Shown here piece by piece: positions 1-9,519 of a stretch of 64,000 bases of DNA. The notes beneath the pieces were generated by a model that had not been told where the DNA came from, searched no databases, and saw nothing but the letters and a program-made list of their open reading frames with translations. This stretch comes from Immersiella caudata. Taxonomy: Eukaryota > Ascomycota > Sordariomycetes > Sordariales > Lasiosphaeriaceae. Both the position numbers and the translations under genes were made by a program. Numbering within the stretch: position 1 is the first letter of the stretch; the number at the start of each line of letters is the position of its first letter. The stretch lies in the NCBI GenBank assembly GCA_030512335.1, contig JAULSU010000003.1, positions 1 to 64,000 of the forward strand, given 5' to 3'.

Positions 1-124
1 CTATAACAACTTCTCTCTTTCCGCTCAACCCCTATCCACCCTCGCCTTAATCCCTGCGGCAGCCATCTACCCGCCCAGTCCCTCTCCCTACAACCAGCGA
101 CTTCCTTTTCGGCCCTCCCACAAC

Positions 125-913
125 ATGCAGATCAAGACTCTCTCCAGCGCCGTTCTAGCCTTTGCGGCCACACAAGTCGCCTCGGTCCAGGTGACTGACG
201 CCGACGCTAGTACGTTTGGTATCCAGGCCTCGAAGCGCCACTGCGCCGTCCATTGACTATTGATTGCTGATTTCCCACTTCCCGCAACAGTCGTCCCGAT
301 CTTGAACCTTCCGGTAGGCGGGCCGGGCATCTTCTTTGCCGAGACCGACGCCGGCTTCGCGACCATCACACGCAATCTCCCAACGCATACGACGGCGGCT
401 TCAGGCGCCATCGAAACGCCCGACCGCAGCAAGGAGAAGCTCACCTGCTGCCTTGGCTGGGAGGCTAGCCGACTGTCCGTCCGTCGCGCCATCGCCTACT
501 TCTGTCAGGGCGGTGAGGGCGCGCAAGATTGGGGTGGAATGCTGCCCGCCGACCAGATTTTGCGCGCCGGAAAATCGCTGGGTCTAATGTACATGCCCAC
601 CGACGTCGTGCTGGTGCGCGTCATCGTCCACATGTTCGATGACTGCGAGCTTGACTTCAACAACTGGAATCAAAACCTGTGCAACGCCCGCTTTAACCGC
701 CCGGTCGACGAGTGCGACACAGCTGGCGTGCGAGCCAAGCGAGGCGGCTGGATCGAGGACAATTGTGCTCGATGGACCGTTGATCCCCAAAACTTCCGGA
801 CCGACAAAGACCTTTGCAGCAACCACGAGGAGGTCATTCCCCCGCCAGGTTGCGCGGCATTTACCGACGCGCGCTACTTTTATGGCAATGATGACTGTGA
901 GGGTGCCGCGTGA
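125..913 (+). CDS. Cys-rich secreted protein, effector-like, family not recognised
   Basis: Two exons, 125-209 and 291-913, with a GTACGT donor and an ACAG acceptor, give a 235-aa protein. The N-terminus (MQIKTLSSAVLAFAATQVAS) is a clear signal peptide and the ATG is the only one that supplies it. The mature part has ten cysteines, spaced so that five disulfides are possible, including a CC pair in the middle and a Cys near each end of the C-terminal half. No transmembrane segment follows, so secretion is inferred. The central stretch with Ser-Arg-rich text leading to AIAYFC is faintly like motifs in fungal killer-toxin/chitinase-associated domains, but I cannot assign a family. The reading frame is intact throughout. 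Role unknown; an apoplastic or cell-wall role is only a guess. Confidence 0.75.
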
Positions 914-1254
914 GGGACGCAAGTCTCCGTTGGGTTAAGTTACACAAGTGACAGGATGGGCTTGGTAGTTTGAGGAATGGCACCATAATTAGACGATTGG
1001 GCCGCTTTACCAGTCTGATTAGAATTTCAGCACGTTGCGTTTCTGCGTCAGTTCCCTTTTGTGAAGTCTGGCTTCGTGATGGGAGAAATCATGATGAGTT
1101 CAGCATTGTTCCGTATTTGTGACGTCACTATTATGCCGCTTCCCATCTACCTCCACAATGCCCTTGTATTCTTTTCAAGTTGGCAAGGAGGAGTGCCCGA
1201 CTTCTGTTTCCCAAAGCCCCTTTGTGGTTTCTCTAACATCCCCTAGCCGTCACA

Positions 1255-1905
1255 ATGTTCGCCGTCTTCCGCAACTACCCCGATAAGGATCTCGCCCAAA
1301 TTGGTGAAGACCACCTCCGGAATGACCTCTCCTCTGAAGACCGGTCGCACCTCCGAAGCGCCGCCTCCAAAGTGTCAACCCACACTGCCGTCGGTTCCAT
1401 CCTCGGTCTTGGACTGGGCATCACACTAGCGTCCCGAATTCACGCTAATCGCGTCGTGCTTTACAACGCCACCAAGGCCGTGAGCCGACCGACCGAGCTC
1501 GTGTTCGCCAACGGCCACCGAGGTCTACTCTTTCTCCACAACTCCCTCCATCTATCTTGAATCCCGCTGACGTCAACCAATGGCAGATCTGGTACCCGAT
1601 CTCGAGCCATTCATCCGCCCGACGCGCTGGTCCGACGCCCCGACGCCGCCACATACGCCGCTTTCGGGCTCGGCGGCGTCTTCCTCGGCGGTGAGCTAGG
1701 ATTCCTTTCCGGGTCCGCATCCGCGGGGAGATACATATCAGGCTATCCCGAGAGCAAGAAGAGGGTTGAGCAGGCGTTTCGGAAGTTCCAAGTCGACGGC
1801 TTAAAGCGAGAAATTGACATCCTTGAAGGCAAGAGGAAGGGGGAGTACTCTTGGGAGAAAATGAAGGAGCGTGCGGCAGGCATGGTGAGCAACTTGAGGG
1901 CTTGA
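1255..1905 (+). pseudogene. Small fungal membrane protein gene broken by an 8-bp tandem duplication
   Basis: Exon 1 (1255-1522, starts MFAVFRNYPD) joins exon 2 (1587-1905) across a 64-nt intron. Exon 2 begins in frame (DLVPDLEPFIRPTRWSDA), then the frame is lost exactly where an 8-bp unit is repeated head to tail (1632-1639 and 1640-1647). From 1648 the sensible protein continues in another frame to the stop at 1905, with Gly-rich hydrophobic helices and a basic C-terminus. With one unit counted out, the length would be 192 aa. I recall similar fungal proteins of unknown function with this N-terminus, a hydrophobic segment near residue 50 and a second near residue 120. Either a genuine pseudogene or an assembly error. 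Confidence 0.7.
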
Positions 1906-2162
1906 CTGACCCCCGAAGATCAAGCAGGCATCGAGACCACAGGTGCGCCAAGCATAACCTGTCACGGCGCTTGTTGTGCTGGTTGAAAGAATCTTGCAGA
2001 TTGTACATATCAAGGCGGTCGAGGTCAACAATATCCCTCATTATGGGTCCTTTGGTCTCCTTTCCGCGACAGAGCAACAGCAAAGTGAAGCCCCGCAAGA
2101 TCTCAAGGGGCCGTCATCTGGTGTACGTCAGCCCCGGGTGCCCATATCGATATCCAGCCACT

Positions 2163-2742
2163 TCAACCTTGGGTACTTACCTGCCAAGTGTCAATTGTCA
2201 GGTCACTAGGACCCACAAGCCGCAGAATGCCAATGGCAATGATCGAGTTCATCCAGTAGTACTTTTCACTGCCCGTCTCATACGTCAAGCGCACCCAAGC
2301 TGAACCATCAGGCTGGGTCGCCCCAGTCTCAAATACTTGAATGTAGTGCCCATCGTCAGTCTTGAACGTCTGGCGGACGTCTGGAACTAGAGTGCCGTTG
2401 ATGTTATTGGCGTCGATGAGAGCCCAGTCACCGCCGATGGGGAGAACCGTCCCTGTTCCAAAGCCGTCAGACACCTTCCCGCAGCAAGTTAGTTTGGCTG
2501 GAACCGGGAGTCTTACCCTTCAGTTTTGGGCCAGCGAAGGTGCCACTCAGAATAGGAACGACGATACGGAAACCCCGGGGCCCTTGCCCGACAATGGCCG
2601 CATCACCGCCTGTGATGTTCACCGTGTAGAGGTACTCGAGTCCTGGGGCCTTGGGCGGTTTGGGCCTAGCTGGGCCTGCCGCGGCCACTCCGCTGGCGAT
2701 GATTAGCATCGAGGCGAGGACGGAAAAGACGCTGAACTTCAT
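2163..2742 (-). CDS. Secreted DUF3237-family protein
   Basis: Exon 1 is 2742-2517 and exon 2 is 2452-2163, giving 171 aa. The acceptor was chosen at 2453-2454 because it alone joins the frames (GPKLKG then TVLPIGGDW), reproducing the family pattern of a Gly-Pro-Arg/Lys-Leu-x-Gly loop followed by Gly-Gly-x-Asp-Trp. The first about 22 residues (MKFSVFSVLASMLIIASGVA) form a signal peptide, which many DUF3237 proteins lack. The rest has the expected order: beta strands ending in GPRGFRIVVPI, SGTFAGPKL, then QTFKTDDGHYI and a C-terminal IDTWQV strand. The family makes a small beta-barrel with no established reaction. An opposing TATA-like element lies about 90 nt upstream of the ATG. Confidence 0.78.
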
Positions 2743-2830
2743 TTTCGAGTTTGTAATGGATTGAAGCAGGTGGTATACTGGGAAAAGGGAGTCAAGAACC
2801 TCTGCGAGTCTGCAGCAGTTAGTCGTCCTC

Positions 2831-2836
2831 TTTATA
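2831..2836 (-). promoter_or_regulatory. TATA-like element of the DUF3237 gene
   Basis: TATAAA on the minus strand, about 90 nt upstream of the start codon at 2742. Position and sequence are what is expected of a fungal TATA box; no other support. Confidence 0.4.
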
Positions 2837-3555
2837 CACGATCCCGATACCTTCTGAGCGGGCCGAAACGCGGGCCTCTGAGCGCCAAAAGTCCGAAGAC
2901 CGAAATATTAGGTATACCTTCCTGTCTTTGCATTTATTGACAGGCCGTTGCAACGTCAATTCGCCCATTGTGGTGAAAGTATCCCGCCTCTTGGCATAAG
3001 CGCTGACGCTTCATTGAAGGCGAGGGAGTATCCCGTCGGCAAGGCGACACTGCCTGCATGAGGGTCGGTACCAACCACGGACCGGTTGGTCGCCTCGCAT
3101 CTACACCGGTCTCACTGATCGGTTCCCGACGCGTCAGCCGGCTGGTTCGCGAAATGAGAACACAAGTCATGCGCAACATCGACTGTAACTTTTGTTGATG
3201 CGCCTTTGGGTCCTTCTGGTTGCCAGAGACTGGAGTTTGGGGATCTTAAACCAACATGAGGTTGCAGGTTACGAAGGGTTAGATGAATAGAACGGGGGTT
3301 TCTGTTGCTTTTTCTGTCCACCAACTCGGGATCGGTCAGGGGTGGCATATTACCGATACAAAAACTACCACAAAACGCCATAACAGGTCCGTTCCGACAT
3401 GTGAAAACTTAACTGCCCGAAATGGTGTCTGCTGTCGTTGCGCCAAACCCCTCAGACGCACGTTGATAGCCAAAAAGCACCTACTCCAACCCCTTTTCCC
3501 ATTCCTCAATAGCGGTCAACTGCCCTCCAACCCTCTTGACATCCCCCCACGTCGA
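2837..3555. other. Intergenic, no gene recognised
   Basis: Both strands were read. Open frames here are short, lack a plausible start and have no recognisable domain. It separates two divergently decayed or intact minus-strand secreted-protein genes. Confidence 0.5.
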
Positions 3556-3559
3556 GTTC

Positions 3560-4236
3560 AAGGCCGTTGTGATCCCCAATGCCGGTACTTTTGGCATGAT
3601 CTTCTACCTCGGCAAAGTTTTTGCAGATGGTATCGCCATATACTCCCCGTCCTTACGTCTTCCCCCACTTGCGCATGTGCACCCACCCCGCCATCTTCTC
3701 GGGCTCACTCCCAAAGTTCGCATAGTGCATGTTGAGAATGGCATCAGCCTAGCTAAGTTCTAACGAGAAACACGGATTGTCTCTACTGCTGTAGTTGCAG
3801 GCGTAGGCGTAAGAAGTGCCCTTGCGAACCCATATGTTGAACCTGTGGATTTTGACCCCTGCGTCGCATGCTTTGCCGAGGGCACTGAGAGCGGGGGTGT
3901 AGTTGGCGACAGAATTGAGCTGCCTGCTTTCTTCATTTATGCAGCCGACATCGTGGCACTTGACGAGGATTTTAAAGGGGTGGCCAAAGTCAGACCGTTT
4001 AGCCAGGCGCTTTTAGGAAAGCCCCTCGAGCCGCTTGATTTCGCTGTGGATAAAGTCTTCATCGAAGGTTTTAATAGTCGTGACGATAGGTTGATCATGA
4101 TAGCCATAAGAAAGGCCGTAGACCCCGTAGGATGCGGTATCGAGAAGCTGAAAACCTAGACTGGAAGAAAGAGGGATAAGTAGAGCGTGCCATGGTTCCC
4201 GAGGGCAGCAAGACTGAGGATTACCGTGAGCTTCAT
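3560..4236 (-). pseudogene. Decayed gene for a small secreted protein
   Basis: Reading the minus strand from the ATG at 4236 gives MKLTVILSLAALGNHG, a signal-peptide-like start. A coherent protein text continues through frame changes: FQLLDTASYGVYGLSYGYHD, then a stretch ending in KCHDVGC, then NYTPALSALGKACDAGVK, a tail with RKGTSYAYACNYSSRDNPC, and finally NFGSEPEKMAGWVHM. At least four in-frame stops interrupt it (TAG near 4157, TAA near 4010, TAG near 3751, TAA near 3648), several at codons that could have been CAA or CAG. Spaced cysteines and Asn-Tyr/Asn-Ser sites fit a secreted glycoprotein. I do not recognise the family. A TATA box sits upstream, so this was once a real gene. Confidence 0.55.
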
Positions 4237-4311
4237 GGTTCAGGAGGTTCCGGTTGCAGAGTTGATGCCTACGATTACGGGAATGGAATGCATGAGGCGA
4301 AAGATTACGCT

Positions 4312-4318
4312 TATATAA
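4312..4318 (-). promoter_or_regulatory. TATA box of the decayed secreted-protein gene
   Basis: TATATAA on the minus strand about 75 nt upstream of the ATG at 4236. It supports the reading of 3560-4236 as a former gene. Confidence 0.4.
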
Positions 4319-4585
4319 AGGTTCAACTTGGTTTCAAAGTTTGTAATCATCAAGCTTTGCTTTTGAAGTTCATCCACGAAACTAAAATAGTACCTGAAAT
4401 GCTGGACTTGTCACGTGACCGCCTCAAGGAAAAACCATACCTACGTCATGGATCTAAAGGTTTTAACTTCTGCCATCTGCGATCTCCCACACTCGATGTC
4501 TGTAGGCGTGACAAGCGCCTTAGCGCTCCGAGGCACCGCCTCAGGGCCCAAAGGGGAGGCTGTGGCCCCTCTTTTTCCGACCGAA

Positions 4586-5365
4586 TTACGGCTTCCTCGC
4601 CACGACAACGGCTAGGTTTGGATCCGCCACAAAATCTTTCCAAAACTCCAGATCCCCTCTCACCACATCCGTTTCCTCAGGCTTCAGTGTCTCGAAGTCC
4701 ACCAATCCCAGTCGTTTTGGAGTCTCATCCGTAAGCAAGCGCGACTCTGTCATCGATGTGCAAGCAAAAGAAAACGGCGGCTGCGTCAAGCAGTTACAGC
4801 TATACGCCAAACCTCCAGGAATCTCTTCAACTTCACTGAAAGAGGCCCCATACTTTCCGTACGTCATATACTCCGCGTGAATGCTTCGCACCCTCACGCC
4901 CAAGAACTTGCCCCCTGACTTCAGATACGCCACCACATTCCCCCACATGGCCTTCAAGTCCTCCACCGACGTTGCGTGGTCGAACAACCAGTTCGCCATG
5001 ACAATATCGTATCCTTCGGCTTTGAGCGCCTTGCCGGCGTCTTGGTCTCCCAACGGGCTTGCCAAGTCCGCCGCAATCCATCTGATTCTGTCACCCCTCC
5101 CCAGCGAAACCTCAATGTCTTGCCCGACTTTCATCATTTCGACCGAGATATCGACGACATCGACGGCACTGGCACCGGCATCGATGGCGCGACGGGCGTG
5201 GAGGCCGCTTCCGCCGCCGAGGTCGAGAACGGAAAGGCCAATGCAGTTACCGAGGGCTGTGTGAATGAGTTCGGCTTCGATTTTGGAGCAAGGGAGCTCT
5301 TCCACCGTCGAATAGGCGGTAGCGACGTTGTCGTATTGTTTACGAGACTCCTCGGGGGCGGCCAT
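4586..5365 (-). CDS. Class I SAM-dependent methyltransferase
   Basis: Single exon, 259 aa, starting MAAPEESRKQYDNVATAYS. The motif I glycine loop LDLGGGSGLHARRA is near residues 46-59, the acidic SAM-ribose position follows in VDVVDISVEMM, motif II/III text is IRWIAADLASP and motif IV-like text is YDIVMANWLFDHA. This is the methyltransferase 11/25 type of Rossmann fold found in many fungal small-molecule methyltransferases. There is no signal peptide or membrane segment, so it should be cytosolic. The substrate cannot be deduced, and no biosynthetic core gene adjoins. A second protein of the same general kind lies at 53907-54821 (shared layout: Y-N-x-V/F-A-x-x-Y/A before motif I). It stands alone between two secreted-protein genes. 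Confidence 0.82.
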   Translation of the reverse strand: MAAPEESRKQYDNVATAYSTVEELPCSKIEAELIHTALGNCIGLSVLDLGGGSGLHARRAIDAGASAVDVVDISVEMMKVGQDIEVSLGRGDRIRWIAADLASPLGDQDAGKALKAEGYDIVMANWLFDHATSVEDLKAMWGNVVAYLKSGGKFLGVRVRSIHAEYMTYGKYGASFSEVEEIPGGLAYSCNCLTQPPFSFACTSMTESRLLTDETPKRLGLVDFETLKPEETDVVRGDLEFWKDFVADPNLAVVVARKP

Positions 5366-5600
5366 GATGTGCGATCGAGTTACTAACCCTCCAGCAAAGT
5401 CAACCGTCCGTGGATCCGGATATGACTGGAAGATAGGAGGCGATAGGGAGCCAAGGTTTAAAGAGGAACCAGCTCGGGGAGATCGGAAGCTTCTTATGTC
5501 CCGTCCCAGCTGGGGGTGGGGTTCCTACCCCTCTCTCTCTGTATCGGTTCTTATTGAACGTCCAGCGAGCTAGGTAACGCGGAGGTTGCAGCTGCCAAAT

Positions 5601-6145
5601 CTAGGCCATAAGCGCACTGGCTCCCACTGGGCGACGTGCGCTGGTCACTGATGTCCTTTTGCTGGCCAATCCTGACAATACCCCCACACTTGGTTGCATC
5701 AAGGCTTGAGGGGTTTGTCGATTGCGGAAAGGGTTTGTCATTAACAGGGGAAGCTGTGGGGCCTGGCCGGGGTCCGTGTGTGCTTGGTGATAGGCCGGCC
5801 CGGAGTGGGGTTCCGAGGTGGCGGCGGAACCACCCCGTCGTGCGAAGATTATCTCGATGGGCGTCTTTGATGGCCCATTGATAGATAGGATGGCTCCATC
5901 ACCGCCTGGAAACTGTATCTCAACGAGGGACGGCGGCGCATTTATGAGGAGCAATGAGGGGCTGCCGGTGTCACAATGCCGGAAAGTGGGTCCTGCCGGT
6001 CCGGATCCGGGTTCTCCGCCGGAACTCCCTTGAGCACGCCCAGCAGGGCTAACACAGTGGCAACTGGTATCTTGGTGAAGAAGATTATTTCTATACTACA
6101 GCAGCGCGGAAAGAAGTGACGGACTGAGAATAGCAACAGTAGCAT
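5601..6145 (-). pseudogene. Possible relic of a secreted protein gene
   Basis: The minus strand shows a hydrophobic signal-like stretch (KIPVATVLALLGVLKGVPA, about 6065-6010). A second frame begins SSGGEPGSGPAG and runs through LLLINAPPSLVEIQFPGG to a stop at 5601 without interruption. The two overlap in different frames near 6015 with no good splice pair, which suggests a frameshift. The long open second frame and the adjacent signal-like segment are the only arguments; there is no domain match. It may be chance. Confidence 0.27.
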
Positions 6146-6256
6146 GTACGGTTTAGTGCATGTATCGAGGTAAATCTGAAGGATCTAAGACACAGGGGTC
6201 GTTCGCGGCTGAGAACCCCTTCATTCCCGTCGAATCCGTGCAGAATCAAAAACGGC

Positions 6257-6965
6257 CTACTTCGGGGCCTGGAAGCAGAAATAGTTCACATCATCCGTTG
6301 TTCCACAGGCACCGCTACAGCAATCCTCGGAACGCTCGCATGCCCCGCCGTCTTTCACACAGGCCTTGCCAGTGCACACAGTCGTCGTCTTGACCACTTC
6401 GACAGTTGTGGCCTAGTTCGCAGCATCAGCTCTGTCTTCAGACTCCGGGCATGCAACTTCAAACTCACATCGGCGACATCGGCAGTCTTGGTGACGGTCT
6501 CGGTTGTCTTCCACGGAAACACCTTCTCGCCCAGCTCAGAGCACGCTGAGGAGATGAGCCCGGTGGGGAATGGAAGCAGACCAGTCGGAAACAAGCCACC
6601 CCCAACACCAAATCCCAATGGGATGTTCCCACGGGGCACCAAAGGGGCCGTAGTGATGCAACCGGGGTCGTAGACCGTCTCGGTAGCGACAACGACGTAA
6701 ACGGTGCTGCCAGCCTGCGTCAACTCTATAGCCTCTGAGGAACCTGACCTATCTATCATGGGTAGTCGTACTTAGTCGGGGTCTTGGTCTCCGTCTCCGT
6801 CACAGTGCGCGGGAGGCCTAGAAGCGACACGCAGAAGGGCGTGGCGGTGGCTCCGAGACGGTTCAAAGCCCTGAAAACACCATCGCCAATAGAATGAGTG
6901 GGCTGAAATGCGGCAGCTGCTGCAAGAGCGGGGGCAAAGAGTGAAAGGGTGAGAGCAGGGCGCAT
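6257..6965 (-). CDS. Secreted protein with C-terminal cystine-knot-like module
   Basis: Three exons: 6965-6772, 6706-6469 and 6412-6257; 195 aa. Exon 1 encodes a signal peptide (MRPALTLSLFAPALAAAAAF) and a Thr/Glu-rich linker. Exon 2 gives TVYVVVATETVYDPGC and a Gly/Phe/Pro-rich segment; the acceptor at 6707-6708 is the one that keeps the frame. Exon 3 encodes a compact Cys module: VCTGKACVKDGGACERSEDC, then CSGACG, and after ten residues FCF. The pattern C-x4-C-x5-C-x5-CC-x3-C with a later Cys, and the GGxC...DCCSGxC signature, matches inhibitor-cystine-knot (knottin) folds. Such modules occur in secreted fungal and animal peptides as inhibitors or binding units. The function here is unknown. 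A TATA-like element lies about 85 nt upstream. Confidence 0.72.
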
Positions 6966-7046
6966 GGTGAGGTCAGCGATGTTCTTTTCAAAGGTTTAAG
7001 TGATGAGGAAAGGAGTGGAGGAAGGACAGCAGCTGTGATTCCTGCC

Positions 7047-7053
7047 CTATATA
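7047..7053 (-). promoter_or_regulatory. TATA-like element of the knottin-module gene
   Basis: TATATAG on the minus strand, about 82 nt upstream of the ATG at 6965. Confidence 0.35.
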
Positions 7054-8170
7054 CGACAAACCCCTGATAAAGTCCTGTAATCGAGCGCCAGGTCATGTCG
7101 TAATAGGCGTCCGGATATGCACTGGTGGCGCGACGGTTTTTTGTGTGGCTGCTCACCCCCCCACGGGGTTCCGGTTCCACGATGCTGGTTCTATACACCC
7201 TATCCACAGGGCCAGTCAGCCGGGAGAGTCATGAGGTCATGTCCTCCTCTTGAAGTCTCTGGCTCGCCTCCCCCTCACGATAAGGAGGGAGGCGAAGGGT
7301 GAAATCCACGTTTGGTAGCTCCTTTGCGGTAATGGGACATCTCTTGACACCGAGAGCGCCAGCTGCTCCGGGTATTTCACTTCCCTCACTCGTCGTGGGA
7401 ATGTCAGCCCGCCCGAAAGTTTGGCCGTCTCAAGATGCTGTTTTCATCGTTCCCAGAGAGACCATTGAGGCCACCCAGCTTCATGTGAGCGATAGAATAT
7501 AAAGGCAGTCGATCGTTTGGAAACATGGGGAACATGAAGGCTGAAGAGAGGAGCATCTATCTCTGTGTGTCCGTTATCCGTCTGCGTTGAGAGGATGCAG
7601 CCAATTTTAGTTGTTTGTCTAGCAATTTCAGCTATGAGGAGTCTTGATGGTCGCTGCGCAACACTGTGTTTCCCTCAGGTGCCTAAGTAAATTGATATTG
7701 ATATTCGGACTTCATCACAATGGCCTCGCTGTCTACAAGCGCGGGACGAAACGCCAAGTATCAAGCCAAGGGCGCCTGCAACTACCGAGTCTAACCGCTC
7801 TTAGACCGTTATCACTCAGAAGCCTGATTAGGAATGCAAGAACGACCTGCACCATGCGCTCCTGCGAGCCAATGCATGTCCCAAAACAGGCCGATCTGGC
7901 GCTTTTGCTCTGTAAAGCAGATGAAATCAGCATGGGCAGATGCATCTCACTGGTCCATTTACCAGTGCTTCTGAAAGTCGCATCGCGGCAATATGATCAA
8001 CAGTCCGGTCGGGAAGCACGGTGAAAGCGAGTCTCGGCACCAAGATCGAGTATAAGTAAACACCTATCCTTCGCGTTCACACACATGGCTGTCTGTCTTT
8101 CATCCTTACCTTTACGACTTCATACCTTCCCTCTTCTTTCACCACTGTGCTTCCCCCCTGAGCCTCCAAA
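7054..8170. other. Divergent intergenic region, no gene recognised
   Basis: Lies between a minus-strand and a plus-strand gene, so it probably holds both promoters. A TATAAG element near 8050 is about 120 nt upstream of the 8171 start. The open frames on both strands look random in composition and lack recognisable motifs. Confidence 0.45.
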
Positions 8171-8949
8171 ATGCACCTCAACGACACAGCTCTCAGCTTC
8201 AAGGCCCTCCACAAGCCGGGGAACCCTCTCATTCTCGCCAACGTCTACGACACAAGTTCGGCCCTAGCCCTTTCAGCCCATCCTCAATGCCGCGCTCTCG
8301 CCACGACCTCTTACGCCATTGCCGCAGCCAATGGTCTTCGAGACCAGGATCTCACTCTTGACAATCACGTCCCCCTCCTCGCTCCCATCGCTGCTGTTGC
8401 CCAGAAGATAGGAAAACCCCTGACCATCGATCTCCAAGACGGATACGGAGATCGTTTGGAGGAGGCCATCCGCGCCGTGATTGCCTTGGGCGCGGTGGGT
8501 GTCAACTTGGAGGATTCGGACCACGTCACCGGGGAAATGATGGGTCTTGACACCGCTGTGGAGAGGGTGAAGCGAGCAGCTCAAGCAGCCAAAGCCGAAG
8601 GGGTTCCCGACTTTGTGGTGAACGCGCGGTCGGATGCGTTCATGATGGGAGGGACGTTGGATGAAGCCATCGAGAGGGAAAAGAGTATCTGAAGGCCGGG
8701 GCTACGACGGTGTATGTCTTCCCCGGACCGGCGAAGAACATTGATGACAAGGGGGTGGAGAAGGCAGTGAAAGAGCTAGATGGGATGGTGAACTTTGCGG
8801 TCAGGGTCATTGGTGTCGGGCCTGAGGATCTGACTAGCAAGGATCTGGCAAGGCTCGGTTTCGCAAGAATCAGCGTCGGACCTCAGTTGTATCTGGCAGC
8901 GGTGCAGGCCTTGAAGGCGACGACGGACGTGGTCTTTCGGGACGTGTAG
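8171..8949 (+). pseudogene. Isocitrate lyase/PEP mutase-family protein with a frameshift
   Basis: Starts MHLNDTALSFKALHKPG. The text shows the family's beta-barrel: NVYDTSSALALS, ATTSYAIAAANG, then the metal-site strand TIDLQDGYGD, VNLEDSD, and NARSDAFMMGG. At about 8674-8687 one base is missing, so the first frame stops at 8692 (173 aa), while the true continuation (YLKAGATTVYVFPGPAK to VVFRDV) runs in the next frame to 8949. The whole would be 259 aa, the usual length for these cytosolic proteins, which act on C-C or C-P bonds of oxo-acids; the substrate is unknown. The break lies in a purine-rich run, where both real slippage and sequencing error are common. Apart from this one base the gene looks well preserved. 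Confidence 0.75.
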
Positions 8950-9023
8950 AGCTAAAAGATGGGGACTCCACTCAGGGGTGGAAACAAAAATGTAGGCGGT
9001 TTCCCATCTCAATGCAAGAGAAC

Positions 9024-9118
9024 CGATCGTGGCAGGGATCGAACCTGTGATCCTCTGCGATAGGGCTCTAAGCACGAACTTTGTAAAGCAGATGTCATAA
9101 CCACTAGACCACATGACC
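9024..9118 (-). tRNA. tRNA-Val (anticodon TAC) with intron
   Basis: The minus strand folds as a cloverleaf: acceptor GGTCATG with CACGATC (one A:C mismatch and one G:T), a GTC/GAC D stem around TAGTGGTTAT, anticodon stem TCTGC/GCAGA, variable loop of five, T arm ACAGG-TTCGATC-CCTGC. The anticodon loop reads TT-TAC-A and is interrupted after position 37 by about 22 nt, the usual place for a nuclear tRNA intron. Two A:C mismatches (acceptor and T stem) hint at mutation, so it may be a weak or pseudo copy. Confidence 0.72.
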
Positions 9119-9328
9119 TTGTGTTGTTGATTTTCAGTGTTTTACTCTGCTCTTTTGCGTGCAGGTTGGCTGCCATGCACTCTCAAACTCCTATGGCCCA
9201 CCTACCTTTTTCAGCTGCGCCTATCCAAGATAGCAGGTATAGCCGATGCATGGCATGACACTCCCCCGGTTATCTTTCAGAGCACAAAGAAACAGGATAT
9301 ATATGTTAAATAGGCACCTAAGCAAAAG

Positions 9329-9411
9329 GGGCTCAGCCAGGGCTCGAACCTGGGACCACTTGCAAGTAACGAATACCCAAAGCAAGTATGCTACCACTAC
9401 ACCACAGAGCC
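9329..9411 (-). tRNA. tRNA-Pro (anticodon TGG) with short intron
   Basis: The minus strand has acceptor GGCTCTG with CTGAGCC (one T:T mismatch), a D arm with TAGTGGTAG, anticodon stem CTTGC/GCAAG, loop TT-TGG-G, about 11-12 nt of intron after position 37, and a perfect T arm CCAGG-TTCGAGC-CCTGG. It lies 210 bp from the tRNA-Val gene in the same orientation. The intron-split anticodon loop is normal for fungal nuclear tRNA-Pro(TGG). Confidence 0.8.
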
Positions 9412-9519
9412 AATTGATGATGTGGGAGCTTTGAGTTGGACACTGTGAGTCCTTGGCAATGCGTGGAGCCTTTAGGGGCTGCCGGAGCTTTGAGTCATAC
9501 GGTGAGCAAGCGCATATCG

